Positions 17,324-25,750 of a DNA stretch of 32,673 nt are shown here, piece by piece. The notes under the pieces were generated by a model. It was not told where the DNA came from. It saw only the letters and a program-made list of their open reading frames with translations, and made no database searches. Source of the DNA: Thermohalobaculum sp050331335 (GTDB lineage Bacteria; Pseudomonadota; Alphaproteobacteria; Rhodobacterales; Rhodobacteraceae); the NCBI GenBank assembly GCA_050331335.1, contig JBHJGY010000060.1:1-32673 (forward strand), in the 5' to 3' direction. Numbering within the stretch: position 1 is the first letter of the stretch; every line of letters starts with the position of its first letter. Position numbers and translations under genes: made by a program.

Positions 17324-18862
17324 TTAGCCAAGGCGGTCGTCGCCGCCTACCAGCTCCGGCGTAAGTCCCTGAGCCTTTGCCAGCGCGGCAAGGCGCTTTC
17401 GAACTTCCTCCCCGTCAAAGGGCTGGGCCGGCCCGCGCAGCGTGAGCGCCAACCGGTTCTCCTCGCGCGCAAGCGCGGAATAGGCCAAGACCCCCGTGCC
17501 CGACCCCGCGATCACGCTGCCCAATCTTAGGGCAAGACCCAGCTCATGGGCGCGCTGCTGGCGCTCTTTGGAGAGCAGCGCCACCGCCTCCGAGGTCTCC
17601 GGAGACCGCTTGCCGCCCCGATAGCGTCCTACCAAGGCCAAGGCGATGAACACCCGCCCCTCATGACCGAGATCGGTGAGGTTTATCCGAGTGACCGTCT
17701 CCCAACAGGCGCGATCTCGATAATCGGGATGGGTGCGCCAGTTGACATCGGCCAAGAGCGCGGCTGCCCGCATCAGGCGCCCCTCATCTGGGTTCTGCGG
17801 CGGCAGCGCGGTCATCAGCCAATCGCCGAGCTCGTCGCCGAACCCGGCTGCCCGCGCCCGGCGGCGTTCCTGCTCCCGTGCGCCGGCCAAGAGCGCATCC
17901 TCGTCCCGCAGCCCTGCGGCCAGATTGTCGAGACAAACGCCCTCGCGCAGACCGAAGCCTGACACTTGCAACAGCCCCGGGGCGAGCAAATCGGCCAGGG
18001 CGTCGAGAATGCGGGCGGTGATTGGCATGTGGATCGCGCGGCTCGCACCCACGCCGGGGATCTCAGCGAGCCGCTCGGGCTTCTGCCGGCCCACCCACAG
18101 CGCGAGCGCCCGCGCTTGATCCGCAGTAAGACGATACTCGTGCAAAACCTTAAGTGGATAGTCTTTCCGGTGCATCTCCGCCCGTGCGATGGCGCGAAAC
18201 GCTCCGCCGACGAGATAAAGGGTGCCGCCGTTCAGCCGATAGCCCTCCGCCATCGTCGCAAGATAGCCGCGGATCTCCTGATCGAGATCGGCGCCCCGGG
18301 CGACGCGCGCGGCCAGGCGCAGCGGTCCGAGCGGGGTGGTCAAGCCGGCTTCCGGACGGCCCTCCGCCACCCGACAGAACTCCAGCGAACCGCCGCCGAG
18401 GTCGACCGCCACCCCTTCGGCCGATGGGTTGCCGAAAAGCACCCCCTTGGCCGCGAGTTCCGCCTCCTCGGCTCCGCTCACGACCCGCAGGCGGATCCCG
18501 GTCTCCGCCTCCGCGGCTGCGACGAAGGCGCGTCCGTCGAGCGCGTCGCGCACGGCGGCCGTGGCGATCCCGGCCAACGCGCCGACCCGCAGCTGAGGCG
18601 CGAGGGCTGCGAACCGGGTCAGCGCCCGCAGTGCCCGCCGCGCGCCGTCCGGGGAGAGCCGGCCGGTTTGCGCGAGTTCGGCGCCCAGACCAGCCATGAC
18701 CTTTTCGTTGAACAGCACCTGGGGCGATCGACAGGGGCCGTCATAGACGACCATACGCACGGAGTTCGACCCGACATCGATGACCCCGATGCGATCTGAG
18801 CGGGCGTCCGGCGGCGCGAAGCTCGGCGGCTCGCCGCGGAAGAACTCGCCCTGTTCGGTCAT
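17324..18862 (-). CDS. ppx: exopolyphosphatase, Ppx/GppA family
   Basis: The gene encodes 512 residues. The N-terminal actin-like phosphatase has GVIDVGSNSVRM (26-37) and a second phosphate loop VAVDLGGGSLEF near 155. The C-terminal part is the helical HD-like region found in the long Ppx form. It removes phosphate from polyphosphate ends, or from pppGpp in GppA members; the presence of ppk just upstream on the same strand favours polyphosphate. 333 bases separate it from ppk, so it may have its own promoter. The N-terminal 20 residues are low complexity, and the start could be a little further in. Confidence 0.92.
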   Translation of the reverse strand: MTEQGEFFRGEPPSFAPPDARSDRIGVIDVGSNSVRMVVYDGPCRSPQVLFNEKVMAGLGAELAQTGRLSPDGARRALRALTRFAALAPQLRVGALAGIATAAVRDALDGRAFVAAAEAETGIRLRVVSGAEEAELAAKGVLFGNPSAEGVAVDLGGGSLEFCRVAEGRPEAGLTTPLGPLRLAARVARGADLDQEIRGYLATMAEGYRLNGGTLYLVGGAFRAIARAEMHRKDYPLKVLHEYRLTADQARALALWVGRQKPERLAEIPGVGASRAIHMPITARILDALADLLAPGLLQVSGFGLREGVCLDNLAAGLRDEDALLAGAREQERRRARAAGFGDELGDWLMTALPPQNPDEGRLMRAAALLADVNWRTHPDYRDRACWETVTRINLTDLGHEGRVFIALALVGRYRGGKRSPETSEAVALLSKERQQRAHELGLALRLGSVIAGSGTGVLAYSALAREENRLALTLRGPAQPFDGEEVRKRLAALAKAQGLTPELVGGDDRLG

Positions 18863-19195
18863 GCCCGCAGCTCCGCAGGGGCCACATGAGACGCGTCGGC
18901 CCCGTTCTGCGATTGCGGACCGCTTCCCGTGGTGGCGGCGCTAACCCTCACGCACCCTCTCCCTCAAGACGCATAACTCTTTTTTGCCGCCTGTGCGATT
19001 ATCTGTCGACCCATTGCAGCGCGGGAGCTGGCCGCCGACCCCCGGGCAACGCCGCCGCACCCCGGAGCGTGACCCCGGAGCCTGCCCGTCCCCATCGCGC
19101 CTGTTGGTTCGATGGCGCGACGTCTTGGCCAGACGGCACCGCGCAGCGCGCTCGCCCGTCGCCGAACCCGGCGCTCGGCGCCGCTGCTCGAGCCT
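18863..19195. other. intergenic region between ppk and ppx
   Basis: These 333 bases have no supported gene; short open frames here are Arg/Ala/Pro-rich and overlap in several frames. A less GC-rich patch with an A-run lies around 18970-19000 and is the most likely place for a ppx promoter, but I could not find a good -35 and -10 pair. A hairpin after ppk is listed separately. Confidence 0.5.
19169..19183 (-). terminator. short GC hairpin after ppk
   Basis: CGGCGC (19169-19174) and GCGCCG (19178-19183) pair perfectly around a three-base loop, 13 bases past the ppk stop. No T-run follows on the minus strand, so efficiency is doubtful. Confidence 0.3.
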
Positions 19196-21382
19196 TCACC
19201 AGTCGGTCTTCGAGCCGGTGAGGCGGGGGGCATCGGCGGTGCCGTGCCGGCCGCGGCCCGAGAGCGAGGGGTGTTCCATGAAGAATGCGTGGCAGCTGAA
19301 CGGCGTGACGCCCTCGGGAACAGTGGCGCGAACATAGGAATTGTCAGGCATCAGCACCCAGGACTGGGCCTCGTCCTTCAGATTGGCCGCCATCACCTGG
19401 TGGATAATCTGGGCATGCACGGTGGGATTCACGATCTCGACCAGCGTCTCAACGCGCCGGTTTAGATTGCGATCCATCCAATCGGCGGAGGAGATGTAAA
19501 CCCGCGCGCCCTCAGACGGCAGGCCGTGGCCGTTGCCGAAGCAGGCGATCCGGGAGTGCTCCAGAAAGCGCCCGACGATGGACTTCACGCGAATGTTCTC
19601 AGACAGCCCGGGGATCCCGGGACGCAGCGAGCAGATCCCGCGGACGACAAGCTCGATCCGCACCCCGGCTTGGGAGGCCGCGTAGAGCGCGTCGATCAAC
19701 TCCTCTTCGTTGAGCGAGTTCATCTTAGCCCAGACCTGGCCCGGCCGGCCGGCGCGGACATGCGCGGCCTCGTCCTCCAGATGCCGAATGAGGGTCGATT
19801 TGAGGTTCACCGGCGCGCAAAACACCCGGGAAAGCCCGGTCGGCTCCGCATAGCCGGTGGTGAAGTTGAAGATTTTAGTGGCGTCCCGCCCATGTACCGC
19901 CGAGCAGGTGAACAGCGAGAGATCAGTGTAAATCTTTGCGGTGATCGGGTGGTAATTGCCCGTGCCGAAATGGGTATAGGTCACGAGCTCGGCGCCTTCG
20001 CGGCGCACCACTGTCGAGATCTTTGAGTGGGTCTTTAGGTCAACGAAGCCGAAAACGACTTGTACGCCGGCACGTTCGAGCTGACGCGCCTGGCGGATAT
20101 TCGCAGCCTCGTCGAAGCGCGCCTTGAGCTCCACCAGGGCCGTGACTGATTTGCCGTCCTCCGCTGCCTCGCAGAGCGCCTTGACGATCGGGCTGTCGCG
20201 CGAGGTGCGATAGAGCGTCTGCTTGATCGCGAGCACATTCGGATCGCGCGCCGCCTGCTGGAGGAACTGCACCACCACCTCGAAACTCTCGTAAGGGTGG
20301 TGGAGCAGCATGTCCTTGCTCCGGATGGCAGCGAAAATGTCGCCGTCGTGATCACGCAGCCGTTCGGGCAGGCGCGGGTTGTAGGGCGGGAACAAAAGCT
20401 CCGGCCGATCGTCGACGATCAGCTGCTTTACATCGCCGATGCCGACGACCCCGTCCACTTGCAGCCACTCCGTCTCGCCGACGCCGAGTTCCCGTGCAAT
20501 CAGCCGCTTGAGCGGCTCCGGGGCGCCGGCGGAGAGCTTGAGGCGAACCGCGCCGCCCTTTCGGCGTCGCTTTAGCGCGGTCTCGAACTCGCGCATCAGA
20601 TCCTCCGCCTCCTCCTCCACTTCGAGGTCGCTGTCGCGCAGCACCCGAAAGATGCAGTGCCCCTCGGCGCGGTAGCCGGGGAACAGCTGGTCGAGAAACA
20701 GCAGCAGAAGCTCTTCGAGCGGCAGGAAGCGGATCTCTCCCGATGCGTCGGCGCTGAGGCGCAGATAGCGCTCCAGCCGGGCCGGGATCGGGATCAGCGC
20801 GTCGAGATCCTCCCCGTCAGAGGTCCGCACCAGGTGGAGCGCGAGCGCCAGCCCCTCATTGGGAATGAACGGAAAGGGATGGGCCGGATCGATCGCCAGC
20901 GGCGTGAGTACCGGAAAGACCTGGTCAAGGAAGACCCCCTCGAGCCGGTCCCGATCCGCCGGGCTCAACTGCGAGCGCTCCAAGATCACGATCCCGCACG
21001 CGGCCAACTCCCGGCGCAACTCCGCATAGATCCGCTGCTGGGCCTGCTGTAGCTTGATCGCATCGGCGTCGATGAGCTCGAGCTGACGCGCGGCCGAGAG
21101 TCCGTCGATCGCATGGCCCGCGATGCCGCTGCGCATTTGCGCGCGCAAGCCGGCGACGCGAACGGTGTAGAACTCGTCGAGATTCGTGCCGGAGATCGAC
21201 AGAAATCGCACCCGCTCAAGCAGCGGCTGCCGCGGGTTCTGAGCTTCTTCCAACACCCGCCAGTTGAAAGCAAGCCACGAGAGCTCCCGGTTCTGGAACC
21301 GCGCGCGGGAACGCGTGTCGATCTCCACCCGGTTGGCTCTTGAAATCTCAGCTGTCGCGATGTTGAGAAAATCGGCGCGCAT
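19196..21382 (-). CDS. ppk: polyphosphate kinase 1
   Basis: PPK1 polymerises the gamma-phosphate of ATP into polyphosphate at the inner membrane. The 728 residues cover the family's four domains. The N-terminal domain starts RFQNRELSWLAFNWRVL (28-44), and the catalytic half contains the phosphorylated His452 (DLKTHSKI) and the second active-site His471 (YTHFGTGNYH). The conserved YRTSRDSPIV segment is at 391-400. It starts 15 bases after hda stops, so nadK-hda-ppk form an operon. Ppx lies downstream on the same strand, so synthesis and breakdown of polyphosphate are encoded together. Confidence 0.97.
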   Translation of the reverse strand: MRADFLNIATAEISRANRVEIDTRSRARFQNRELSWLAFNWRVLEEAQNPRQPLLERVRFLSISGTNLDEFYTVRVAGLRAQMRSGIAGHAIDGLSAARQLELIDADAIKLQQAQQRIYAELRRELAACGIVILERSQLSPADRDRLEGVFLDQVFPVLTPLAIDPAHPFPFIPNEGLALALHLVRTSDGEDLDALIPIPARLERYLRLSADASGEIRFLPLEELLLLFLDQLFPGYRAEGHCIFRVLRDSDLEVEEEAEDLMREFETALKRRRKGGAVRLKLSAGAPEPLKRLIARELGVGETEWLQVDGVVGIGDVKQLIVDDRPELLFPPYNPRLPERLRDHDGDIFAAIRSKDMLLHHPYESFEVVVQFLQQAARDPNVLAIKQTLYRTSRDSPIVKALCEAAEDGKSVTALVELKARFDEAANIRQARQLERAGVQVVFGFVDLKTHSKISTVVRREGAELVTYTHFGTGNYHPITAKIYTDLSLFTCSAVHGRDATKIFNFTTGYAEPTGLSRVFCAPVNLKSTLIRHLEDEAAHVRAGRPGQVWAKMNSLNEEELIDALYAASQAGVRIELVVRGICSLRPGIPGLSENIRVKSIVGRFLEHSRIACFGNGHGLPSEGARVYISSADWMDRNLNRRVETLVEIVNPTVHAQIIHQVMAANLKDEAQSWVLMPDNSYVRATVPEGVTPFSCHAFFMEHPSLSGRGRHGTADAPRLTGSKTDW

Positions 21383-21397
21383 TTCGCTCTCCGCGGA

Positions 21398-22105
21398 TTA
21401 GGGCTCGTCCGGCGAACGCCCGGTCTCGGCCAGCACTTCGCCCGCGAGGTGTACCGTGATGCGCCGGCCCTCCGCCAGAGCGCGCGCATCGAGGGCCGCG
21501 ATCACCCTAACAGCTCCCGCATGGGAACGCTCCATCCCCGCCAGCAGCCGAGCCACCACCGCCGGCGCAAGGTTGATCTGCCGATCCCGGGCGAGCTTCA
21601 GTAACAGCGCACCGAGGAGGGCGTCCTCCGGCGGACCGATCTGGAGCAGGGGTAAGGCCGCGAGCCTGGAGCCCAGATCGGGCAGATTGATGCCCCAGCG
21701 CGCCGGCGGCGTTCGGGCGGTCAGGAGCAGCCGATGCCCCTCCGCGCGGATGAGATTGTAGAGATGAAGCAACCGACGCTCAGCAACGCGATCCCCGGCG
21801 ACCCTGTCCGCGTCCTCGACCAACACCGGCCCCGCCGCGAGCGCGCTTGCATCCGCCCCGCCCAGATCGGCGCCCGCAACCTCGCGCGCTCCACAATCGC
21901 GCCGCCAGATCGCAGCCAGATGCGACTTGCCTGCGGCCGGAGGCCCGATGAGGGCCAGCGCCGGCCCGGGCCAGGGGACACCCTCCGCGAGCGCCGCCAC
22001 CGCCGCGGCATTCGACGGTGCCTCCAGGAAATCCGCCCGGGCGCGCGCCGGATCGCAGCTCGGCCCGACGGACAGGACCAGCTGCACCGGCAGATCCCGT
22101 CTCAT
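21398..22105 (-). CDS. hda: DnaA-related regulator Hda/HdaA
   Basis: The gene encodes 235 residues: an AAA+ ATPase related to DnaA domain III but without the DNA-binding domain IV. An N-terminal QLVLSV (8-13) fits the beta-clamp-binding motif of Hda. Walker A is GPPAAGKSH (54-62) and Walker B lies in VLVEDADRV. In alphaproteobacteria HdaA with the loaded clamp promotes ATP hydrolysis by DnaA and limits re-initiation. ATG at 22105 was chosen because it overlaps the nadK stop (ATGA) and places the clamp motif at the N-terminus; a longer frame to 22315 is meaningless sequence over nadK. Confidence 0.88.
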   Translation of the reverse strand: MRRDLPVQLVLSVGPSCDPARARADFLEAPSNAAAVAALAEGVPWPGPALALIGPPAAGKSHLAAIWRRDCGAREVAGADLGGADASALAAGPVLVEDADRVAGDRVAERRLLHLYNLIRAEGHRLLLTARTPPARWGINLPDLGSRLAALPLLQIGPPEDALLGALLLKLARDRQINLAPAVVARLLAGMERSHAGAVRVIAALDARALAEGRRITVHLAGEVLAETGRSPDEP

Positions 22106-22875
22106 GGCGAGAATTGCTCCCGGATTATCCGCTCCTCCAGCCCGTGACCCGGATTGTAGAGCAGCCGCATCTCGTACTCGCGCGCGACCTCGACCTCGAC
22201 CATCACGACATCCCGAACCTCGACCGCATCCGCGGTCGCCGAAACCGGCCGCTTGCGTGCTTCCAGGACGTCGAAGCGGATCCGGTGATCCCAGTAGAGC
22301 AACGCGCCGCGCCACCGCCGAGGTCGGAACGCCGCCACGGCGGTCAGCGCCATCAGCTTGGCCTTTATCGGTAAGATTGGACCATGGGCAGAGAAATTAT
22401 AAGCCGTCGAGCCAGCCGGCGTTGCAACCATAACGCCATCCCCAACCAGTTCTTCGAGCATCAGCTCGTCATTGACGCGGATCTGGATCTTCGCCGCCTG
22501 CCGGGTTTCGCGCAGCAACGACACCTCGTTGATCGCGAGCGCTTCGGTTTGCCTGCCGAGGGCATCGCGGGCGCGCATACGCAAGGGGTTGATCGACACC
22601 TCGCGGGCCGCCGCCAGCCGCTCATGCAGGCGGTCCTCGTCGAAATCGTTCATCAAGAACCCGACCGTGCCCCGGTTCATGCCATAGACCGGAGGCCCGT
22701 GCTCCATCCGCATGCTCGCATGCAGCGTATGCAGCATGAAACCGTCGCCGCCCAGCGCCACGAGCACCTCGCAATCGGGCTCGCGCGACTGGCCGTATCG
22801 GGCGATCAATCGTTCGAGCGCCTCCTGGGCCTCGGGGGCTTCGCTCGCGGCAAAGCAGATGCGGTCGTAAGCCAA
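22102..22875 (-). CDS. nadK: NAD kinase
   Basis: This enzyme phosphorylates NAD+ to NADP+. It has 257 residues: GGDG at 42-45 (VALGGDGFML), the NEVSL segment with Arg/Lys-rich follow-up, and the DGVMVATPAGSTAYNFSAHG core of the family. Upstream in-frame sequence extends far but is not family-like. The start is taken as TTG at 22875 because GGAGGG stands six bases before it and MAYDRICFAAS matches the expected first strand; no ATG is near. A TTG start may lower expression. Its stop overlaps hda (ATGA), so it is the first gene of nadK-hda-ppk. Confidence 0.93.
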   Translation of the reverse strand: MAYDRICFAASEAPEAQEALERLIARYGQSREPDCEVLVALGGDGFMLHTLHASMRMEHGPPVYGMNRGTVGFLMNDFDEDRLHERLAAAREVSINPLRMRARDALGRQTEALAINEVSLLRETRQAAKIQIRVNDELMLEELVGDGVMVATPAGSTAYNFSAHGPILPIKAKLMALTAVAAFRPRRWRGALLYWDHRIRFDVLEARKRPVSATADAVEVRDVVMVEVEVAREYEMRLLYNPGHGLEERIIREQFSP

Positions 22876-23548
22876 GGGCAACCCTCCGGTTCGGCGCGAC
22901 CTTAGCCACGGGCGCAGGACACGTCCATCACCGCGCGGCTCAGGGCGGCACGACGCCTGTTCGCGCCGCGTTCTTGGGTTTGAGCAAGCTGCGTCGCGCG
23001 CCCAGGCAGCCCGGACCTGGGTCAGCCGGACGCGGTCGAGATCCGTTGGGGCAAACGGTTGGTTCGGCTCCCGCGCGACCGTGACCGGTGCGACCGCGGC
23101 GCGGGCCACCCAAGTGTCGGCGGCTGCGTCTCGGGCCGCCCGCTCGGCTGCGGCGGCGACGCTGCACGCGGGCAACACGACGATCCGGCGCCTGGCCGCC
23201 CGCAGCCATCGCCCCGCACCGCACACCGCTATCGAAGCCTCGCGCGGGGGCGACGCGGGCTCCGGCATCGGTGTCGTCGCCGAGAAGATGCGCCGCCTCG
23301 CCCCCGAGACTTGGGCGGCCGCCCAGGGCATGGCGGCGCGGCGCGAAGCCGCCGCGACGCGCCTCGTTCGTGCCGAATTGGGCGCAGAGATCCCGGCCGG
23401 CGCAACATAAACTTCACAGCTCTTAGAAAAAGCTTGGCTGTTTCCGATCGGAAACGGGGTTTCGCTGCGGCTCTCGGCCAGCTAGACGGAAGAGTGACGC
23501 GGCCGACAGGCGCCGCGGGAGATGCGAACAACCCCAACGGAGGTCGCC
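22876..23548. other. 673-base region without a supported gene, between divergent nadK and glyA
   Basis: Three overlapping long frames cross this region. The best plus-strand frame runs without a stop from before 22901 to TAA at 23408-23410; its only start is GTG at 23081 (109 residues, Ala/Arg-rich, third-position GC about 84%) without a ribosome site. A minus-strand frame continuous with nadK also stays open. High GC alone can produce this, so no gene is called. The glyA-proximal 130 bases are less GC-rich and hold the palindrome listed separately. Confidence 0.5.
23440..23455. promoter_or_regulatory. 16-bp perfect palindrome upstream of glyA, operator-like
   Basis: GTTTCCGATCGGAAAC reads the same on both strands, with no spacer, and lies 94 bases before the glyA ATG in a locally AT-richer stretch. 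A TTGGCT -35-like box (23434-23439) abuts it, although no good -10 follows at the right spacing. The symmetry is that of a dimeric repressor site; as RNA it would form a six-pair stem with a GATC loop. The binding protein is unknown. Confidence 0.45.
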
Positions 23549-24850
23549 ATGGACGCCGCCACCCGCGACAGCGGTTTCTTCACCGAGGATCTCACCACCC
23601 GCGATCCCGAGCTTTTTTCAGCGATGGAAGGCGAGCTGAAGCGTCAGCAGGACGAGATTGAGCTCATCGCTTCTGAGAACATCGTGTCCCGCGCCGTGAT
23701 GCAGGCTCAGGGCGGCGTCATGACCAACAAATACGCGGAAGGGTACCCGGGCCGCCGCTACTACGCGGGCTGCGAGCATGTCGATGTCGCAGAGAAACTC
23801 GCGATCGATCGGATCTGCCAACTCTTCAACTGCAAGTTTGCCAATGTCCAGCCGCATTCCGGCGCCCAGGCCAACCAGGCGGTGATGCTCGCCACAATCA
23901 AGCCGGGCGCCACGATCCTCGGCATGGACCTCGCCTCCGGCGGCCACCTGACCCACGGCGCGCGGCCAAACCTCTCCGGCAAATGGTTCAATGCGATCCA
24001 GTACGGCGTGCGCCGCGAAGACAACTTGATCGACTACGACGCGGTCGCCAAGCTCGCCGAGGAGCACAAGCCCGAGCTGATCTATGCCGGCGGCTCGGCG
24101 GTCCCGCGCCAGATCGACTTCGCCAAGTTCCGCGAGATCGCCGACAGCGTGGGCGCCCTTCTGCATGTCGACATGGCGCATTTCTCGGGCCTCGTGGCCG
24201 GTGTTGCCCACCCCAACCCGCTCGACCACTGCCATGTGGCGACCTCGACCACCCACAAGACGCTCCGCGGCCCGCGCGGCGGCATCATCCTCACCAATGA
24301 CGAGACGCTGGCCAAGAAGTTCAACTCCGCCGTCTTCCCGGGGCTCCAGGGCGGGCCGCTGATGCATGTGATCGCGGCCAAGGCGGTGGCCTTCGGCGAG
24401 GCGCTGCGCCCCGAATACCGCGCCTATATTGCCCAGGTGGTGAAGAACGCCCAGGCGCTTAGCGACGAGCTTATCAAGGGCGGGCTCGACATCGTAACCG
24501 GCGGCACCGACACCCATCTCTGCCTCGTCGATCTGCGGCCCAAGGGCGTCAAGGGCAACGCGGCCGAACAGTCGCTGCTGCGCGCGCACATCACTTGCAA
24601 CAAGAACGGCATCCCTTTCGACCCTGAGCCGCCGATGGTGACCTCGGGCCTGCGTCTGGGCTCTCCTGCGGGCACCACGCGCGGCTTCGGCGAGGAGGAG
24701 TTCCGCGAGGTGGCGCGGCTGATTTGCGAGGTGGTCGACGGGCTTGCGGCCAATGGCGAAGACGGCAACGGCGCGGTCGAGCAGGACGTGGCCCAGAAAG
24801 TGAAGGCGCTCACCGCGCGCTTCCCGATCTACGAGACCGTCGGCGCCTGA
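23549..24850 (+). CDS. glyA: serine hydroxymethyltransferase
   Basis: This PLP enzyme converts serine and tetrahydrofolate to glycine and 5,10-methylene-THF, supplying one-carbon units. It has 433 residues. The PLP lysine is in STTHKTLRGPRGG; IASENIVS, the glycine-rich YAEGYPGRRYYAGCE and HPNPLDHC segments are intact. ATG at 23549 follows GGAGG by five bases; an in-frame ATG at 23522 would add nine residues. It stands alone, with a hairpin right after the stop and a palindrome upstream, so it is probably a single-gene transcript. Confidence 0.97.
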   Translation: MDAATRDSGFFTEDLTTRDPELFSAMEGELKRQQDEIELIASENIVSRAVMQAQGGVMTNKYAEGYPGRRYYAGCEHVDVAEKLAIDRICQLFNCKFANVQPHSGAQANQAVMLATIKPGATILGMDLASGGHLTHGARPNLSGKWFNAIQYGVRREDNLIDYDAVAKLAEEHKPELIYAGGSAVPRQIDFAKFREIADSVGALLHVDMAHFSGLVAGVAHPNPLDHCHVATSTTHKTLRGPRGGIILTNDETLAKKFNSAVFPGLQGGPLMHVIAAKAVAFGEALRPEYRAYIAQVVKNAQALSDELIKGGLDIVTGGTDTHLCLVDLRPKGVKGNAAEQSLLRAHITCNKNGIPFDPEPPMVTSGLRLGSPAGTTRGFGEEEFREVARLICEVVDGLAANGEDGNGAVEQDVAQKVKALTARFPIYETVGA

Positions 24851-24858
24851 TCCTGGAA

Positions 24859-24880
24859 CGGGGTCGCTTCGGCGGCCCCG
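24859..24880 (+). terminator. terminator-like hairpin with UUCG loop after glyA
   Basis: Arms CGGGGTCGC (24859-24867) and GCGGCCCCG (24872-24880) form a nine-pair stem with one U-G wobble, closed by C and G around a TTCG loop, eight bases after the glyA stop. UUCG tetraloops are very stable and common in terminators. No T-run follows. Confidence 0.6.
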
Positions 24881-24894
24881 CGCCACGGGCGACG

Positions 24895-25510
24895 TGGCAA
24901 TGTTCAAATTGTGGTCGCACCCTAATGGTGACCTCTCGAGGCAACGATCACGAGGGCCGCATACGCAATCTCGGATGTTTGGCGGCGGTCAGCATCGCGG
25001 GCCGTGGGCTCGTCATGGGCAAAGCGTGTTAGGCGGGTCGGCGGGCAATCCGACGGCGTCGGCATCTGCGGCATCTCCCCGAGCGTTTCGGTGGAAGTCG
25101 ACATGGTCGACAACGGGCGGTCGTTCGATCCCGATGACAACTCTGTGGGGATCAACGCCAATGGGGACGTGGCCTCCATCGCGACCACGACCGCCCCGGT
25201 CGGTCTCGACCCTCCAGCGGAGAGCCGATTCGCCTGGATCGATCACGAGGGCACGGATCTGTCGGCGTTCGTGTCGGCCAGCGCCCAAAAGCCCGCCTCT
25301 GCGCGGCTTGTTCGGGCCGTCGACCTCGCCGGGATTTTCGGCGGTCAGGCCTAGCTCGGCGTCACCGCGGCGACGCGGACCCTTTTCTCGCAACACCGGA
25401 TCCTCCAGGCGGATGTGACCGGGCTGACCTCTACGGTTGCCCTGCCCCCGGCCGCGCTTCTCCTGCGGAGTGGCATCGCCGGCCTAGCGCTCCTGCGCCG
25501 CACCGCCTGG
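24895..25510 (+). pseudogene. decayed L-type (legume-like) lectin with VPLPA-CTERM-like tail
   Basis: Fragments of one secreted lectin follow in order. TLMVTSRGNDHEG (frame 1, about 24916-24954) fits the first strands. VLGGSAGN (frame 3, near 25025-25050) is followed after a frameshift by GVGICGISPSVSVEVD and DPDDNSVGINANGDVAS (frame 2, 25050-25180), the core of the legume-lectin fold. FAWIDHEGTDLSAFVS and AVDLAGIFGGQA follow, then an in-frame TAG (25352-25354) where relatives have an aromatic residue, then LGVTAATRTLFSQHRIL. The tail TVALPPAALLLRSGIAG...LLRR (25433-25501) is a degenerate VPLPA-CTERM sorting signal: motif, membrane helix, arginines. Part of the N-terminal half is missing. One stop, at least one frameshift and a deletion indicate decay, not a sequencing slip. 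Confidence 0.75.
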
Positions 25511-25750
25511 TTCTCGAGGCGGTCGGCGAGCGCGCAGCCATCTGTGCCAAGGGTAACGGGTGCTCGAAGCGGCGGCGGTGGAGAAGGTCTGGCCGCTCGC
25601 CGGGCCTTTCTTGAGCTTTGGGTGCCTGATAAAACACCGGGGTCGCGCCGGTCGGGCGTTCTCTCACGCCGGCCTTCGCCCCGCTCTCGACCGATGCGGG
25701 GTCCGGTCTGCCGGGCAGCGCAAGAGGACCCGGGACCCACGGAGTTTGGG
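25511..25750. other. non-coding stretch between lectin pseudogene and methyltransferase
   Basis: The frame of the pseudogene stays open into the methyltransferase gene, but the sequence here is low complexity (Arg, Gly, Pro, Ser) and matches no family. The methyltransferase promoter must be here or inside the pseudogene; I saw no convincing -35 and -10 pair. Confidence 0.5.

Noticed and set aside
23618..24907. 429-residue minus-strand open frame
   Set aside because: It is antisense to glyA over its whole length; glyA is unambiguous.
25004..25354. 116-residue open frame as a genuine small gene
   Set aside because: Its start is not family-like and it ends in the middle of a lectin fold that continues past the TAG; it is better explained as part of a pseudogene.
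25415..25750. N-terminal extension of the methyltransferase from an ATP-less upstream start
   Set aside because: The extra 112 residues are the remains of the lectin sorting tail followed by low-complexity sequence; the methyltransferase begins at the ATG at 25751.
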